Positions 10,389-18,151 of a DNA stretch of 64,000 nt are shown one piece after another. Source of the DNA: Streptomyces sp. NBC_00239 (GTDB taxonomy: Bacteria > Actinomycetota > Actinomycetes > Streptomycetales > Streptomycetaceae). The notes under the pieces are model-generated. The model saw nothing but the letters and a program-made list of their open reading frames with translations. It was not told the origin of the DNA and did no database searches. The translations under genes were made by a program, and so were the position numbers. The first letter of the stretch is position 1. Each line of letters opens with the position of its first letter. The stretch covers positions 5,518,001 through 5,582,000 of the forward strand of contig NZ_CP108095.1 of assembly GCF_036194065.1 (NCBI RefSeq). Reading direction: 5' to 3'.

Positions 10389-12943
10389 CGGACGGAGCTT
10401 CCTTCCAGGGGGCGGGCCGCCGCCGGGCGGATGTCCAGCAGGGCGAGGTCGGGCTTGACCTGGTCGCGCTCGGGCACGAACTTCACCGACGGGTCGGGGG
10501 CACCGGGCGCGTTGACGAAAGAGACGAATCTGCGCAGCCGGTCCGGATCGTCCAGAGTCTCGGCCCATTCGTCGCGGTAATGCGCGACGTGATCGGACAT
10601 CATCGACTCCAATTCGTCGCACAGTCCGAGCGAATCGTGCACGATCACGTCCCGCAGATGACCGAGTCCGCCTTCGAGGCGTTCCAGCCATGTGGAGGTG
10701 CGCTCCAGGCGGTCCGCGTTTCGTATGTAGAACATCAGGAATCGGTCGATGAGACGGACGAGTTCCGTGTCGGACAGGTCCTGCGCGAGCAGGTCGGCAT
10801 GGCGCGGGGTGGCCCCGCCGTTGCCTCCGACGTACAGATTCCAGCCATTCGCCGTGGCGATCACCCCGAAGTCCTTGCTCTGTGCCTCCGCGCACTCGCG
10901 GGCGCAGCCGGACACCGCGGACTTGAGCTTGTGCGGGGCGCGCAGACCGCGGTAGCGCAGCTCCAGGTCGATCGCCATCCGCACGCTGTCCTGGACCCCG
11001 TACCGGCACCAGGTCTGCCCCACGCACGACTTCACCGTCCGCAGCGCCTTGCCGTACGCGTGCCCCGACTCGAAGCCGGCGTCGACCAGCCGGGCCCAGA
11101 TCCGGGGGAGCTGGTCCACCCGGGCGCCGAAGAGGTCGATCCGCTGGCCGCCGGTGATCTTCGTGTAGAGGCCGAAGTCGCGGGCCACCTCGCCGATCAC
11201 GATCAGTTTCTCGGGGGTGATCTCGCCGCCGGGGATCCGCGGCACCACCGAGTACGAGCCGTTGCGCTGCATGTTGGCGAGGAAGTGGTCGTTGGTGTCC
11301 TGGAGGGCGGCCTGCTCGCCGGCCAGGACGTAGCCCGCCGCACCGATGGTCGGCGCGAGGGAGGCGATGATCGAGCCCACTGCCGGCTTGCAGACCTCGC
11401 AGCCGTCGCCGCCGCGCGCCTCCGGGCGGCCGTGGCTGTCCAGCAGCGCGGCGAAGGAGGTCTGGCGCAGCGTGCGCACGATCTCGTACAGCTCGGCGCG
11501 GGAGTGCGGGAAGCAGCCGCACAGCCCCCGGTCGCCGGCGGGCGGCAGCAGCTGGCCGATCACCTTCACGCAGGAGCCGCAGCCGGTGCCCGCCTTGGTG
11601 CACTTCTTGACCTCGGGAAGGGTGGCGCAGTCGGTGATGGCCTTCTTGGTGACGTTGTGGCAGGAGCAGATGACCGCGTCGTCGGGCAGCGAGGCCGGGC
11701 CGAGGGCCGCGGGGCCGCCGATCCCGGCGGGCAGCACCAGCTGCTCGGGGGCGGCGGGCGGCACCGAGCCGGTGAGCGGGCGCAGCAGTCCGTACGCGTC
11801 GGCGTCGCCGACCAGGACCCCGCCGAGCAGGGTGCCGTCCGCGCCGATGACGAGCTTCTTGTAGACCCCGGAGCGGGAGTCGGAGTACACGACGTCGAGG
11901 CAGCCCTCGGCGACGCCGTGCGCGTCGCCGAAGGAGGCCACGTCCACGCCGAGCAGCTTGAGCTTGGTCGACAGGTCGGCGCCGTTGAAGGTGCGCTCCT
12001 CGCGGCCGCCGGCCAGGTCGTCGGCCGCGGTCTGGGCCATCTCGTAGCCGGGTGCGACCAGCCCGTACACCCGGCCGTCGGCGGCGAGCGCGCACTCGCC
12101 GATGGCGTACACGCGCGGGTCGGAGGTGCGGCAGCGCTCGTCGACGACGATGCCGCCGCGCTCGCCGACCGCGAGCCCGGCGTCGCGGGCGAGGCCGTCG
12201 CGGGGACGGACGCCGGCGGAGAAGACGACCAGCTCGGTGTCGACGGTGCTGCCGTCGGACAGCTTCATGCCGCTGACCGAGCCGTCGGGGCCGGTGACGA
12301 CCTCCTGGGTGCCGACCCCGGTGTGCACGGTCAGGCCCATGGACTCGATGGTCCGCAGCAGCGCCGCGCCGCCGCCCTCGTCGACCTGCACGGGCATCAG
12401 GCGGGGCGCGAACTCGACGATGCGGGTGCCCAGGCCCAGGCCCTGGAGGGCGCCGGCGGCCTCGAGGCCGAGCAGTCCGCCGCCGACCACCGCGCCCTGC
12501 GTACGGCCCTGCGCGTACGCCTCGATGGCGAGCAGGTCCTCGATGGTGCGGTAGACGAAGCAGCCGGGGGCGTCCTTGCCGGGGACCGGCGGTACGAACG
12601 GGTACGAGCCGGTGGCCAGCACCAGCGTGTCGTAGCGGACGACCAGCCCGGAGCGGGCGGTGACGGTACGGGCCGCCCGGTCGATCGCCTCGGCGGGGTC
12701 GCCGAGGTGCAGCTCGATGCCGTGCTCGGCCATGAAGCCGGCGGGCGTGAGGGAGAGGTCCTCGGCGCTGCTGCCGCCGAAGTACGAGGTGAGGTGCACG
12801 CGGTCGTAGGCCGGGCGGGGCTCCTCGCACAGCACGACGATCCGGTGGGTCCGGCCGGTCACGCCGCGTTCGGTGAGCGCTTCCAGGTAGCGCTGACCGA
12901 CCATGCCGTGCCCGATGAGCACGATCGTTTCGGGGTTGGTCAT
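10385..12943 (-). CDS. nirB: Assimilatory nitrite reductase large subunit NirB
   Basis: Reduces nitrite to ammonium using NAD(P)H, FAD, [Fe-S] and siroheme; cytosolic, 852 residues. The FAD/NAD domain starts at IVLIGHGMVGQRYLEAL. The central bacterioferritin-associated-ferredoxin region contains CSCHNVTKKAI with CTKAGTGCGSC (around 410-450), with a second CGC/CEVC half after it. The siroheme/4Fe-4S domain contains TWCRYG and GCARECAEAQSKDFG. ATG at 12943 is 1 nt after the stop of the upstream FAD oxidoreductase and overlaps nirD, giving one translationally linked operon. Siroheme may depend on the chelatase at 22298-23110. Confidence 0.96.
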   Translation of the reverse strand: MTNPETIVLIGHGMVGQRYLEALTERGVTGRTHRIVVLCEEPRPAYDRVHLTSYFGGSSAEDLSLTPAGFMAEHGIELHLGDPAEAIDRAARTVTARSGLVVRYDTLVLATGSYPFVPPVPGKDAPGCFVYRTIEDLLAIEAYAQGRTQGAVVGGGLLGLEAAGALQGLGLGTRIVEFAPRLMPVQVDEGGGAALLRTIESMGLTVHTGVGTQEVVTGPDGSVSGMKLSDGSTVDTELVVFSAGVRPRDGLARDAGLAVGERGGIVVDERCRTSDPRVYAIGECALAADGRVYGLVAPGYEMAQTAADDLAGGREERTFNGADLSTKLKLLGVDVASFGDAHGVAEGCLDVVYSDSRSGVYKKLVIGADGTLLGGVLVGDADAYGLLRPLTGSVPPAAPEQLVLPAGIGGPAALGPASLPDDAVICSCHNVTKKAITDCATLPEVKKCTKAGTGCGSCVKVIGQLLPPAGDRGLCGCFPHSRAELYEIVRTLRQTSFAALLDSHGRPEARGGDGCEVCKPAVGSIIASLAPTIGAAGYVLAGEQAALQDTNDHFLANMQRNGSYSVVPRIPGGEITPEKLIVIGEVARDFGLYTKITGGQRIDLFGARVDQLPRIWARLVDAGFESGHAYGKALRTVKSCVGQTWCRYGVQDSVRMAIDLELRYRGLRAPHKLKSAVSGCARECAEAQSKDFGVIATANGWNLYVGGNGGATPRHADLLAQDLSDTELVRLIDRFLMFYIRNADRLERTSTWLERLEGGLGHLRDVIVHDSLGLCDELESMMSDHVAHYRDEWAETLDDPDRLRRFVSFVNAPGAPDPSVKFVPERDQVKPDLALLDIRPAAARPLEGSSVR

Positions 12944-12944
12944 G

Positions 12945-14285
12945 TCAGGAGCCTCCGTCGTCGGTGAGCAGGTGGAGCAGCGGACTCCGGGGGGAATCCG
13001 GAAGCGGTTCGTCGCCCTCCCAGGCGCGGGCGAGGGCGCCCACGGCGGAGAGTTCGCCCAGCAGCACGCCGCCGACCAGGCGGTCGCCGCGGACGACGAC
13101 CTTGCGGTAGGTGCTGCGGGTGGCGTCGGCGAGGCGGAGCACGTCGTCGCCGGGGAGCGGGGTGGTCTCGCCGAAGGCGGCCAGGTCCAGCGGGCGGTCG
13201 CCGGCGACGAGGGTGAGGCGGGTGAGGGCGCGGGTGCCGGTGTAGCGGCGGGGGGTGGCGGTGGCGGTGGCGGTGGCGGTGTGCGCGCCGGCGCCGGTCC
13301 CGTCGGTCGTGCCACTGCCCGTGCCCGCGCCCGTTCCGGATCCGGCACCGGGTGCCGTGAGTACGGCGGCCAGTGCGTCGGCCTGTTCGAGGGCCGGACC
13401 GGCCAGCCCGTACACCCGGCCGTCGTGTTCGGCGCAGTCGCCGATGGCGTGGATGCGCGGGTCGCTGGTGCGCAGCTCGTCGTCGACGACCACGCCCTTG
13501 CGGACGGTGAGCCCGGCGGCCTGCGCCAGGCCGGTGCGCGGGCGGACCCCGCAGGCCAGGACGACCAGTTCGGCGTCGAGGCGCAGGCCGTTGGAGAGCT
13601 CCACGCCGGTGACCCTGCGGTCCGGGCCGGGCGTGGTCAGCAGCCCGCGGACCCGGCACTCGGTGTGCACCTCCACGCCGAGCGCGGCCACGTGGTCCAT
13701 GAGCAGCGCGGACGCGTCCTCGTCGAGCTGGCGCTCCATCAGCCGGTCGCCCTGCTGGGCGAGGACCACCCCGCCGCCGTCCCGGCCGGTGCGCTCGGCG
13801 AGGGCGCGGGCCGCGGAGACCCCGAGCAGGCCGCCGCCGATGACCACGGCGCGCAGGCCCGGCCGGAGCGCGGCGGACAGGGCGAGGCAGTCGGCCATGG
13901 TGCGGAAGGGGTGCACCCCGTCGGGCAGGTCGCGGCCCCCCGGTTCGAACAGGCCGCGCAGCGGCGGCAGCACCGGGTTGGAGCCGGTCGCGAGCACCAG
14001 CGTGTCGTAGGGCTCCGCGGTGCCGTCGTCGCACTGCACGGTGCGCTCGGCCCGGTCGACGCGCACCGCCCGGACCCCGCGGCGCAGCACTGCGCCGGGG
14101 TCCGGGAGGGCCGCGACCTCGGGGCCGTAGCGGCCCGCGAGGACCTCGGCGAGCAGCACCCGGTTGTACGGGGCGTGCGGCTCCTCGCCGAGCACGGTCA
14201 CGGAGGCGGCGGGGCCGAGGCGCTGGGCGAGCCGGAGCCCGGCCAGTCCGCCGCCGATCACCACCACACGCTGTTGCGAGGTCAT
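12945..14285 (-). CDS. FAD/NAD(P)H oxidoreductase of the nitrate/nitrite operon (NasC/NirB-N-like)
   Basis: A 446-residue flavoprotein resembling the N-terminal half of NirB. It has VVVIGGGLAGLRLAQRLG (FAD), VIGGGLLGVSAARAL (NAD(P)H) and a CAEHDGRVYGLAGPALEQAD segment. Likely role is electron delivery to the assimilatory nitrate reductase, as NasC-type subunits do (inference). ATG at 14285 gives MTSQQRVVVIGGG. A Gly/Thr/Ala-rich low-complexity insert occurs at about residues 308-345. First gene of the nirBD operon, with a GlnR box 24-61 bp upstream. It is divergent from the TauE/SafE permease. Confidence 0.85.
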   Translation of the reverse strand: MTSQQRVVVIGGGLAGLRLAQRLGPAASVTVLGEEPHAPYNRVLLAEVLAGRYGPEVAALPDPGAVLRRGVRAVRVDRAERTVQCDDGTAEPYDTLVLATGSNPVLPPLRGLFEPGGRDLPDGVHPFRTMADCLALSAALRPGLRAVVIGGGLLGVSAARALAERTGRDGGGVVLAQQGDRLMERQLDEDASALLMDHVAALGVEVHTECRVRGLLTTPGPDRRVTGVELSNGLRLDAELVVLACGVRPRTGLAQAAGLTVRKGVVVDDELRTSDPRIHAIGDCAEHDGRVYGLAGPALEQADALAAVLTAPGAGSGTGAGTGSGTTDGTGAGAHTATATATATPRRYTGTRALTRLTLVAGDRPLDLAAFGETTPLPGDDVLRLADATRSTYRKVVVRGDRLVGGVLLGELSAVGALARAWEGDEPLPDSPRSPLLHLLTDDGGS

Positions 14286-14308
14286 ACCGGTGAGCGTGCG
14301 GCGCGGCT

Positions 14309-14346
14309 GTTTCCCGCGGGCACCCCTTCTGTTTCCCGTACGGAAC
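14309..14346 (-). promoter_or_regulatory. GlnR box of the nitrite reductase operon
   Basis: Read on the minus strand: GTTCC-n6-GAAAC-n6-GGTGC-n6-GAAAC. This is the a1-b1-a2-b2 spacing of the actinobacterial GlnR consensus gTnAC-n6-GaAAC. Both b-sites (GAAAC) are perfect; the a-sites are degenerate. It lies 24-61 bp before the first start codon of the operon. Confidence 0.8.
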
Positions 14347-14488
14347 GCTGCCCTCACCCGGCGGGCCGGCGGCTGTGAGCGGCGCCCGGGCCGGCGGCAC
14401 GGGCGGCTGCCGGCACCGGGTGCCACCGGACGCCGTGGTGCGTCACCGCCCCGGAACCTCAAGCCCGGCGCAAGTTTTCCGGGATCGA

Positions 14489-14518
14489 TGGACTCTGCAC
14501 CTAACCGCTTCGTAGGGT
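14489..14518 (+). promoter_or_regulatory. Putative promoter of a leaderless permease transcript
   Basis: TGGACT (14489-14494), an 18-nt spacer, then TAGGGT (14513-14518), which ends 6 nt before the GTG at 14525. No Shine-Dalgarno is present, so initiation at or near the start codon is plausible. Confidence 0.4.
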
Positions 14519-14524
14519 CGCCGG

Positions 14525-15310
14525 GTGCCTGAGATATCGCTGACCGTGCTGATCGTCCTGTGCCTCGCCGCCGCGGCCGCGGGCTGGGTGGACGCGGTGG
14601 TCGGGGGCGGCGGGCTGATCCTGCTGCCCGCGCTGCTGCTCGGACTGCCGTCCGGCACCGGCCCGCTGTACGCGCTCGGCACCAACAAGGCCGTGGCGGT
14701 GGTCGGCACCACGGGCGCGGCCGTCACCTACGCCCGCAAGGCGCCCGTCGACGTGAAGAACGCGGTCCGCATCGGGCTGGCCGCACTCGCCGGCTCGGTG
14801 GCCGGCGCGACCTGTGCCGGGCTGCTCTCCAAGGACGCCCTGCGCCCGCTGATCATGTGCGTGCTGCTGCTCGTCGCCGGGTTCGTGATCTTCAAACCGG
14901 CCTTCGGGACCGCTCCCGCGGCCGGTCCCGCCGGGCCCCGCCGGATCCTCGCCGCGGTCCTGCTCGCCGGGGTCGGCATCGGCTTCTACGACGGCATGAT
15001 CGGGCCCGGCACCGGCACCTTCCTGGTGCTCACCCTGACCGCCGTGCTCCACCTCGACCTGGTGACCGCCTCCGGCACCGCCAAGATCGTCAACGTCTGC
15101 ACCAACGTCGGCGCGCTCGCGATGTTCGCGTACCAGGGATACGTGCTGTGGCAGCTCGCCGCGCTGATGGCGCTGTTCAACCTGGCCGGCGCGATGGCCG
15201 GGGCCCGCACCGCCCTGAAGAAGGGCAGCGGCTTCGTCCGCTGGGTGCTGCTCTCCGTGGTCTGCGCGCTCGTGGTCAAGCTGGGGCTGGAGCAGTGGGC
15301 GGCGGCGTAG
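14525..15310 (+). CDS. TauE/SafE family permease
   Basis: Inner-membrane protein of 261 residues with about eight hydrophobic segments. It carries the TauE/SafE (DUF81) duplicated motif: GWVDAVVGGGGLILLPALL near the N-terminus and GFYDGMIGPGTGTFLVL in the second half, plus LGTNKAVAVVGT. The family exports sulfite, sulfoacetate or related anions. The location, divergent from the GlnR-controlled nitrite operon, allows a link to that operon, but the substrate is unproven. GTG start at 14525. Confidence 0.88.
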   Translation: MPEISLTVLIVLCLAAAAAGWVDAVVGGGGLILLPALLLGLPSGTGPLYALGTNKAVAVVGTTGAAVTYARKAPVDVKNAVRIGLAALAGSVAGATCAGLLSKDALRPLIMCVLLLVAGFVIFKPAFGTAPAAGPAGPRRILAAVLLAGVGIGFYDGMIGPGTGTFLVLTLTAVLHLDLVTASGTAKIVNVCTNVGALAMFAYQGYVLWQLAALMALFNLAGAMAGARTALKKGSGFVRWVLLSVVCALVVKLGLEQWAAA

Positions 15311-15476
15311 GGGCGGGCGGGGCCGCGTCCGGCGGGGATGGCGGCCGTGTCCGGCGGGGGTTCGGCCGCGTCCGATGGGGATTCGGCCGTGTCCGGCGGG
15401 CGGGCGGGGGCGGGGCAGGCTTCGCCCGGCGGGTTCGGGCCGCCGGGCAGCGCTCTGGCTCTCGGCGGGGGCGCGC

Positions 15477-16136
15477 TCAGTAGGTGCCGGTCAGGTGGGC
15501 GAAGACCACGACGTTCCCGCGGTAGCCGGTTCGCGGCGAGAAGCCGCCGCCACAGGTGATCACCCGTAGCTCGGCGCGCGCCGCCGGACCGTACACCTTG
15601 CGGTCCGGGAAGCCCTTCGCGCCGTACACCTCGACCGCGTCCACGGTGAACACGGCGGTACGGCCGTCCCCGCGCGTCACCTCGATCGCCGCGCCCCGGC
15701 GCAGCGCGCCCAGCTCGTAGAAGACCGCCCGGCCGCCGGCGTGGTCCACGTGCCCGGCCACGACCGCGGTGCCGGTGGCGCCCGGGGCGGTGCCGCCGCG
15801 GTACCAGCCGGCGAGCTCCCGCCGCTCCGGCGGCGGCACCTCCAGCCGCCCGTCGGGCCGCAGTCCCAGGCCCGTGAGCGGGGCGTCCACCCGGATGGCC
15901 GGGATCCGGATCCGGGTCGGCGGTGAGTCGGGCAGCGGTGCGGGGTCGCGGCCGCCGGTCCCCGGCCGGGCCGATCCGGGCCCGGGTTCGGGGGCGGCGG
16001 CGAAGGACTGCGCGGCAGGGGGCTGCGGGGGCTCCTCGCGGCCGCTCCCGAGCCCGTAGCCGATCAGCCAGACGCCGGTGCAGGCGGCGAGCGCGACGAG
16101 CCCGCAGTGGCGGGCGGTGCGGTTCTCGCCGGTCAT
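15477..16136 (-). CDS. Class F sortase
   Basis: Membrane-anchored transpeptidase, 219 residues. One N-terminal membrane helix (LVALAACTGVWLIGYGLG) is followed by a Pro/Ala-rich linker and a sortase barrel starting at RIRIPAIRVDAPLTGLGL. Catalytic triad candidates are His129 (GHVDH), Cys195 (VITCGGGF) and Arg206 (GYRGNVVVFA). The compact length and these motifs fit actinobacterial class F. The gene lies 154 bp downstream of a secreted protein with an LVQTG sorting-like signal, its probable substrate. Confidence 0.92.
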   Translation of the reverse strand: MTGENRTARHCGLVALAACTGVWLIGYGLGSGREEPPQPPAAQSFAAAPEPGPGSARPGTGGRDPAPLPDSPPTRIRIPAIRVDAPLTGLGLRPDGRLEVPPPERRELAGWYRGGTAPGATGTAVVAGHVDHAGGRAVFYELGALRRGAAIEVTRGDGRTAVFTVDAVEVYGAKGFPDRKVYGPAARAELRVITCGGGFSPRTGYRGNVVVFAHLTGTY

Positions 16137-16290
16137 GGGACGGCCCCCTTGCGGTGCGGGGTGCGGGGTGCGGGGTGCGGACGTGTGAGGCGGGAGGGGC
16201 GGGAAGTGGGGGGCGTCGCCCGCGCCCGCGAGCGGGGGGACCTCGCGGGGCGGGCGACGGGGGACGGTACCTGCGGACCGGGGGAGTCCG

Positions 16291-16800
16291 TCAGGCCTGT
16301 GCGCCGCTCGCCCGGCGCCGCAGGATCCAGGTACCGCCGACGGCGGCCGCGGCCAGGACGGCCACTCCCGCCGCGATCGTGACGGGGTCGGCGGAGTCCT
16401 TCGTTCCGCCGCCCACGCCGGTCTGTACGAGCCCGTGCGGGCCGCGTTCGGTGACGATCAGGTCGCCGGTGGCGAACTTGCCGTTGGCGCAGGTGACTCC
16501 GATGCCGTACGTGCCCGGGTCGGTGTCGTGGCCGACCCGGAACTGCCCGACCACCACCTCCTTGTGCGTCCCCGGCGAGAGCCGGAACCGCCCGCCGCCC
16601 ACCGTGCTCGCGTCCCCGTCGGCCGTGCCGTGCGGGCCGCAGGCCGTGGTGTTCACGGTGACCGTGGCGCCGGGCGCGACCGACCGCGGGTACACCTCCA
16701 GCGGCGCGAAGTCCCCCGCCGCCGCGAAGGCGGCCGCCGGACCGAGCACGGCCGCGCTCAGCAGGGTGCCGGTCAGCAGGGATGTGGTGCGGCGGCGCAT
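16291..16800 (-). CDS. Secreted wall-anchored protein, likely sortase substrate (LVQTG)
   Basis: A 169-residue exported protein. The signal peptide is MRRRTTSLLTGTLLSAAVLG...AFAAAG, followed by an Ig-like domain with two Cys (TACGPHG, VTCANG). A classic C-terminal sorting layout follows: LVQTG at 124-128, a Gly-rich spacer, a hydrophobic helix at ~139-160 and an RRR tail. The pentapeptide departs from LPxTG at position 2. ATG at 16800 is preceded by GGAGGAG. It lies just upstream of the class F sortase on the same strand. Function of the exposed domain is unknown. Confidence 0.8.
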   Translation of the reverse strand: MRRRTTSLLTGTLLSAAVLGPAAAFAAAGDFAPLEVYPRSVAPGATVTVNTTACGPHGTADGDASTVGGGRFRLSPGTHKEVVVGQFRVGHDTDPGTYGIGVTCANGKFATGDLIVTERGPHGLVQTGVGGGTKDSADPVTIAAGVAVLAAAAVGGTWILRRRASGAQA

Positions 16801-17308
16801 GATCGCTCCTCCGGACGGCGCGGGTTCGGGTTCGGACGGCAGGGGGTTCGGGGCCGGCTTGCACCGGGCTGGGCTTGCACCGGGCTGGGCTTGCACGGGG
16901 ATCGGGTGGCAGGGGTTCGGGTGGATCGCGCGGGCAGGGCCGGGCCCGGGTGAGGCGGACCACGGCGGTCCGCCCGGGTCCGGGAGGGGCGGACCACGGC
17001 GGTCCGCCCGGGCCCGGCCGGGTCCGTGTCTCCGAGATAAGACCCCGCGCCGCCGCCGCGCCTTCTGACCCTGCCTCAGATCCGGCCGTGTACGGCCCCG
17101 CCCGGGCCGGAAGGCGGGCGTCCGGGCAGGTCAGGGGCGGGGTCGGGGAATCCCGCGGCATCCGGGGGCGAGCCCCCCGTCCGGGTGACCACGGCCGCCG
17201 GGAGGCGGCCGGGCCGCGGCGCATACGATGCGGCGGCACACGTGGGAGCGAGGGCGTGCGGCCGCGGCCGGGTCCTCCTCCCTGTCCGCCATCCGAGGGA
17301 GGCACCCC
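16801..17308. other. Gene-free region between the sortase substrate and GGCT
   Basis: No supported gene. It contains a short tandem repeat of a 16-bp phrase (cttgcaccgggctggg, ~16858-16895) and two identical hairpin units at 16954-17012. The remainder presumably holds the divergent promoters. Confidence 0.5.
16954..17012. repeat. Two identical 25-bp hairpin units
   Basis: Copies at 16954-16978 and 16988-17012. Each contains GGCGGACC-ACGGC-GGTCCGCC, a perfect 8-bp stem with a 5-nt loop, followed by CGGG. The copies are 34 bp apart start to start. Confidence 0.75.
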
Positions 17309-17764
17309 GTGACACCGGTCGACCGGCCGTCCACCCCGAGCGCCGGGCCCGAGCTGCCGTTCTTCGTCTACGGGACGCTGCGCCCGGGCGAGGTCAACCA
17401 CGACCTGTTCCTGCGCGGGCGCACCGCCGCCGAGGTCCCGGCCCGGCTGCCGGACGCGGTGCTGTACGACGGGCCCGGCTACCCGTACGCGGTGCAGCGG
17501 GCCGGGGGAGAGGTCGTCGGGGAGCTGGTCACGCCGGCCCCCGGGCGGCATCCGGAGCTGCTCGCCGAGCTGGACCGGCTGGAGGAGTACTACGGGCCGG
17601 GGCTGGTGCGGAACCTCTACGAGCGGGTCGTGCGGCGGGTCCTTCTCGCGGACGGCGGCGCGGTCGAGGCGTGGGTGTATCTGGCCGCCCCGTCGCTGGC
17701 CCGCCGCCTCACCACCACCGCCACCCCCATCCCCACCGGCAACTGGCTCCACCCCCGCCCTTGA
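17309..17764 (+). CDS. Gamma-glutamylcyclotransferase-family protein
   Basis: A 151-residue GGCT-fold protein. FFVYGTLRPGEVNHDLF is the family signature at the N-terminus (the substrate-binding YGTLRPG loop). The central ELDRLEEYYGP contains the likely catalytic Glu. Members release 5-oxoproline from gamma-glutamyl compounds or act on gamma-glutamylamines. GTG at 17309 has GGGAGG about 8 nt upstream. It converges on nasA across a large repeat cluster. Confidence 0.85.
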   Translation: MTPVDRPSTPSAGPELPFFVYGTLRPGEVNHDLFLRGRTAAEVPARLPDAVLYDGPGYPYAVQRAGGEVVGELVTPAPGRHPELLAELDRLEEYYGPGLVRNLYERVVRRVLLADGGAVEAWVYLAAPSLARRLTTTATPIPTGNWLHPRP

Positions 17765-18151
17765 CCCCCGCGTCCGCGGCCACGCCCGGGCGACAACCCC
17801 CAGCCTCCCCGGCGCCCGAGGGGCAGCCCCCTGCCTCGGCGGCACCATCCAGCCTCGCCGGCGTTTGAGGCGCGGGTCCGGGCGGAGCCCGGTGCCCGGC
17901 GCCGGCCGGGTTGCTTGGGGCTCCGCCCCAAACCCCGCGCCTCAAACGCCGGCGAGGCTGGGAATTGCCCGTCAGGGCACCGGGGAGGCTGGGGGTTGCG
18001 CCGTAGGGCACCGGCGAGGCTGGGGGTTGCGCCGTAGGGCACCGGGGAGGCTGGGAATTGCCCGTCAGGGCACCGGCGCGAGGCTGGGGGTTGCGCCCCA
18101 GGGCACCGGCAAGGCTGGGGGTGGCCCCGAGGGCCGGTCGCAGGGTGGGGG
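17765..18151. repeat. Minisatellite arrays flanking palindromic element A
   Basis: Right of the core (17962-18150) about six degenerate ~30-36-bp units share the phrase GGGCACCGGCGAGGCTGGGG followed by ttgcgcc. Left of the core (17765-17848) the related units run in the opposite orientation (CAGCCTCCCCGGCGCCC). The array ends directly at the nasA stop. No coding signal. Confidence 0.75.
17849..17961. repeat. Palindromic intergenic element, copy A
   Basis: A 113-bp near-palindrome. The outer 28 bp (starting CCAGCCTCGCCGGCG) are exactly repeated in reverse complement at the right end (ending CGAGGCTGG). Inside, GGGCGGAGCCC pairs with GGGCTCCGCCC around a GC-rich loop. It lies between convergent GGCT and nasA genes and could end both transcripts. 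Confidence 0.85.
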
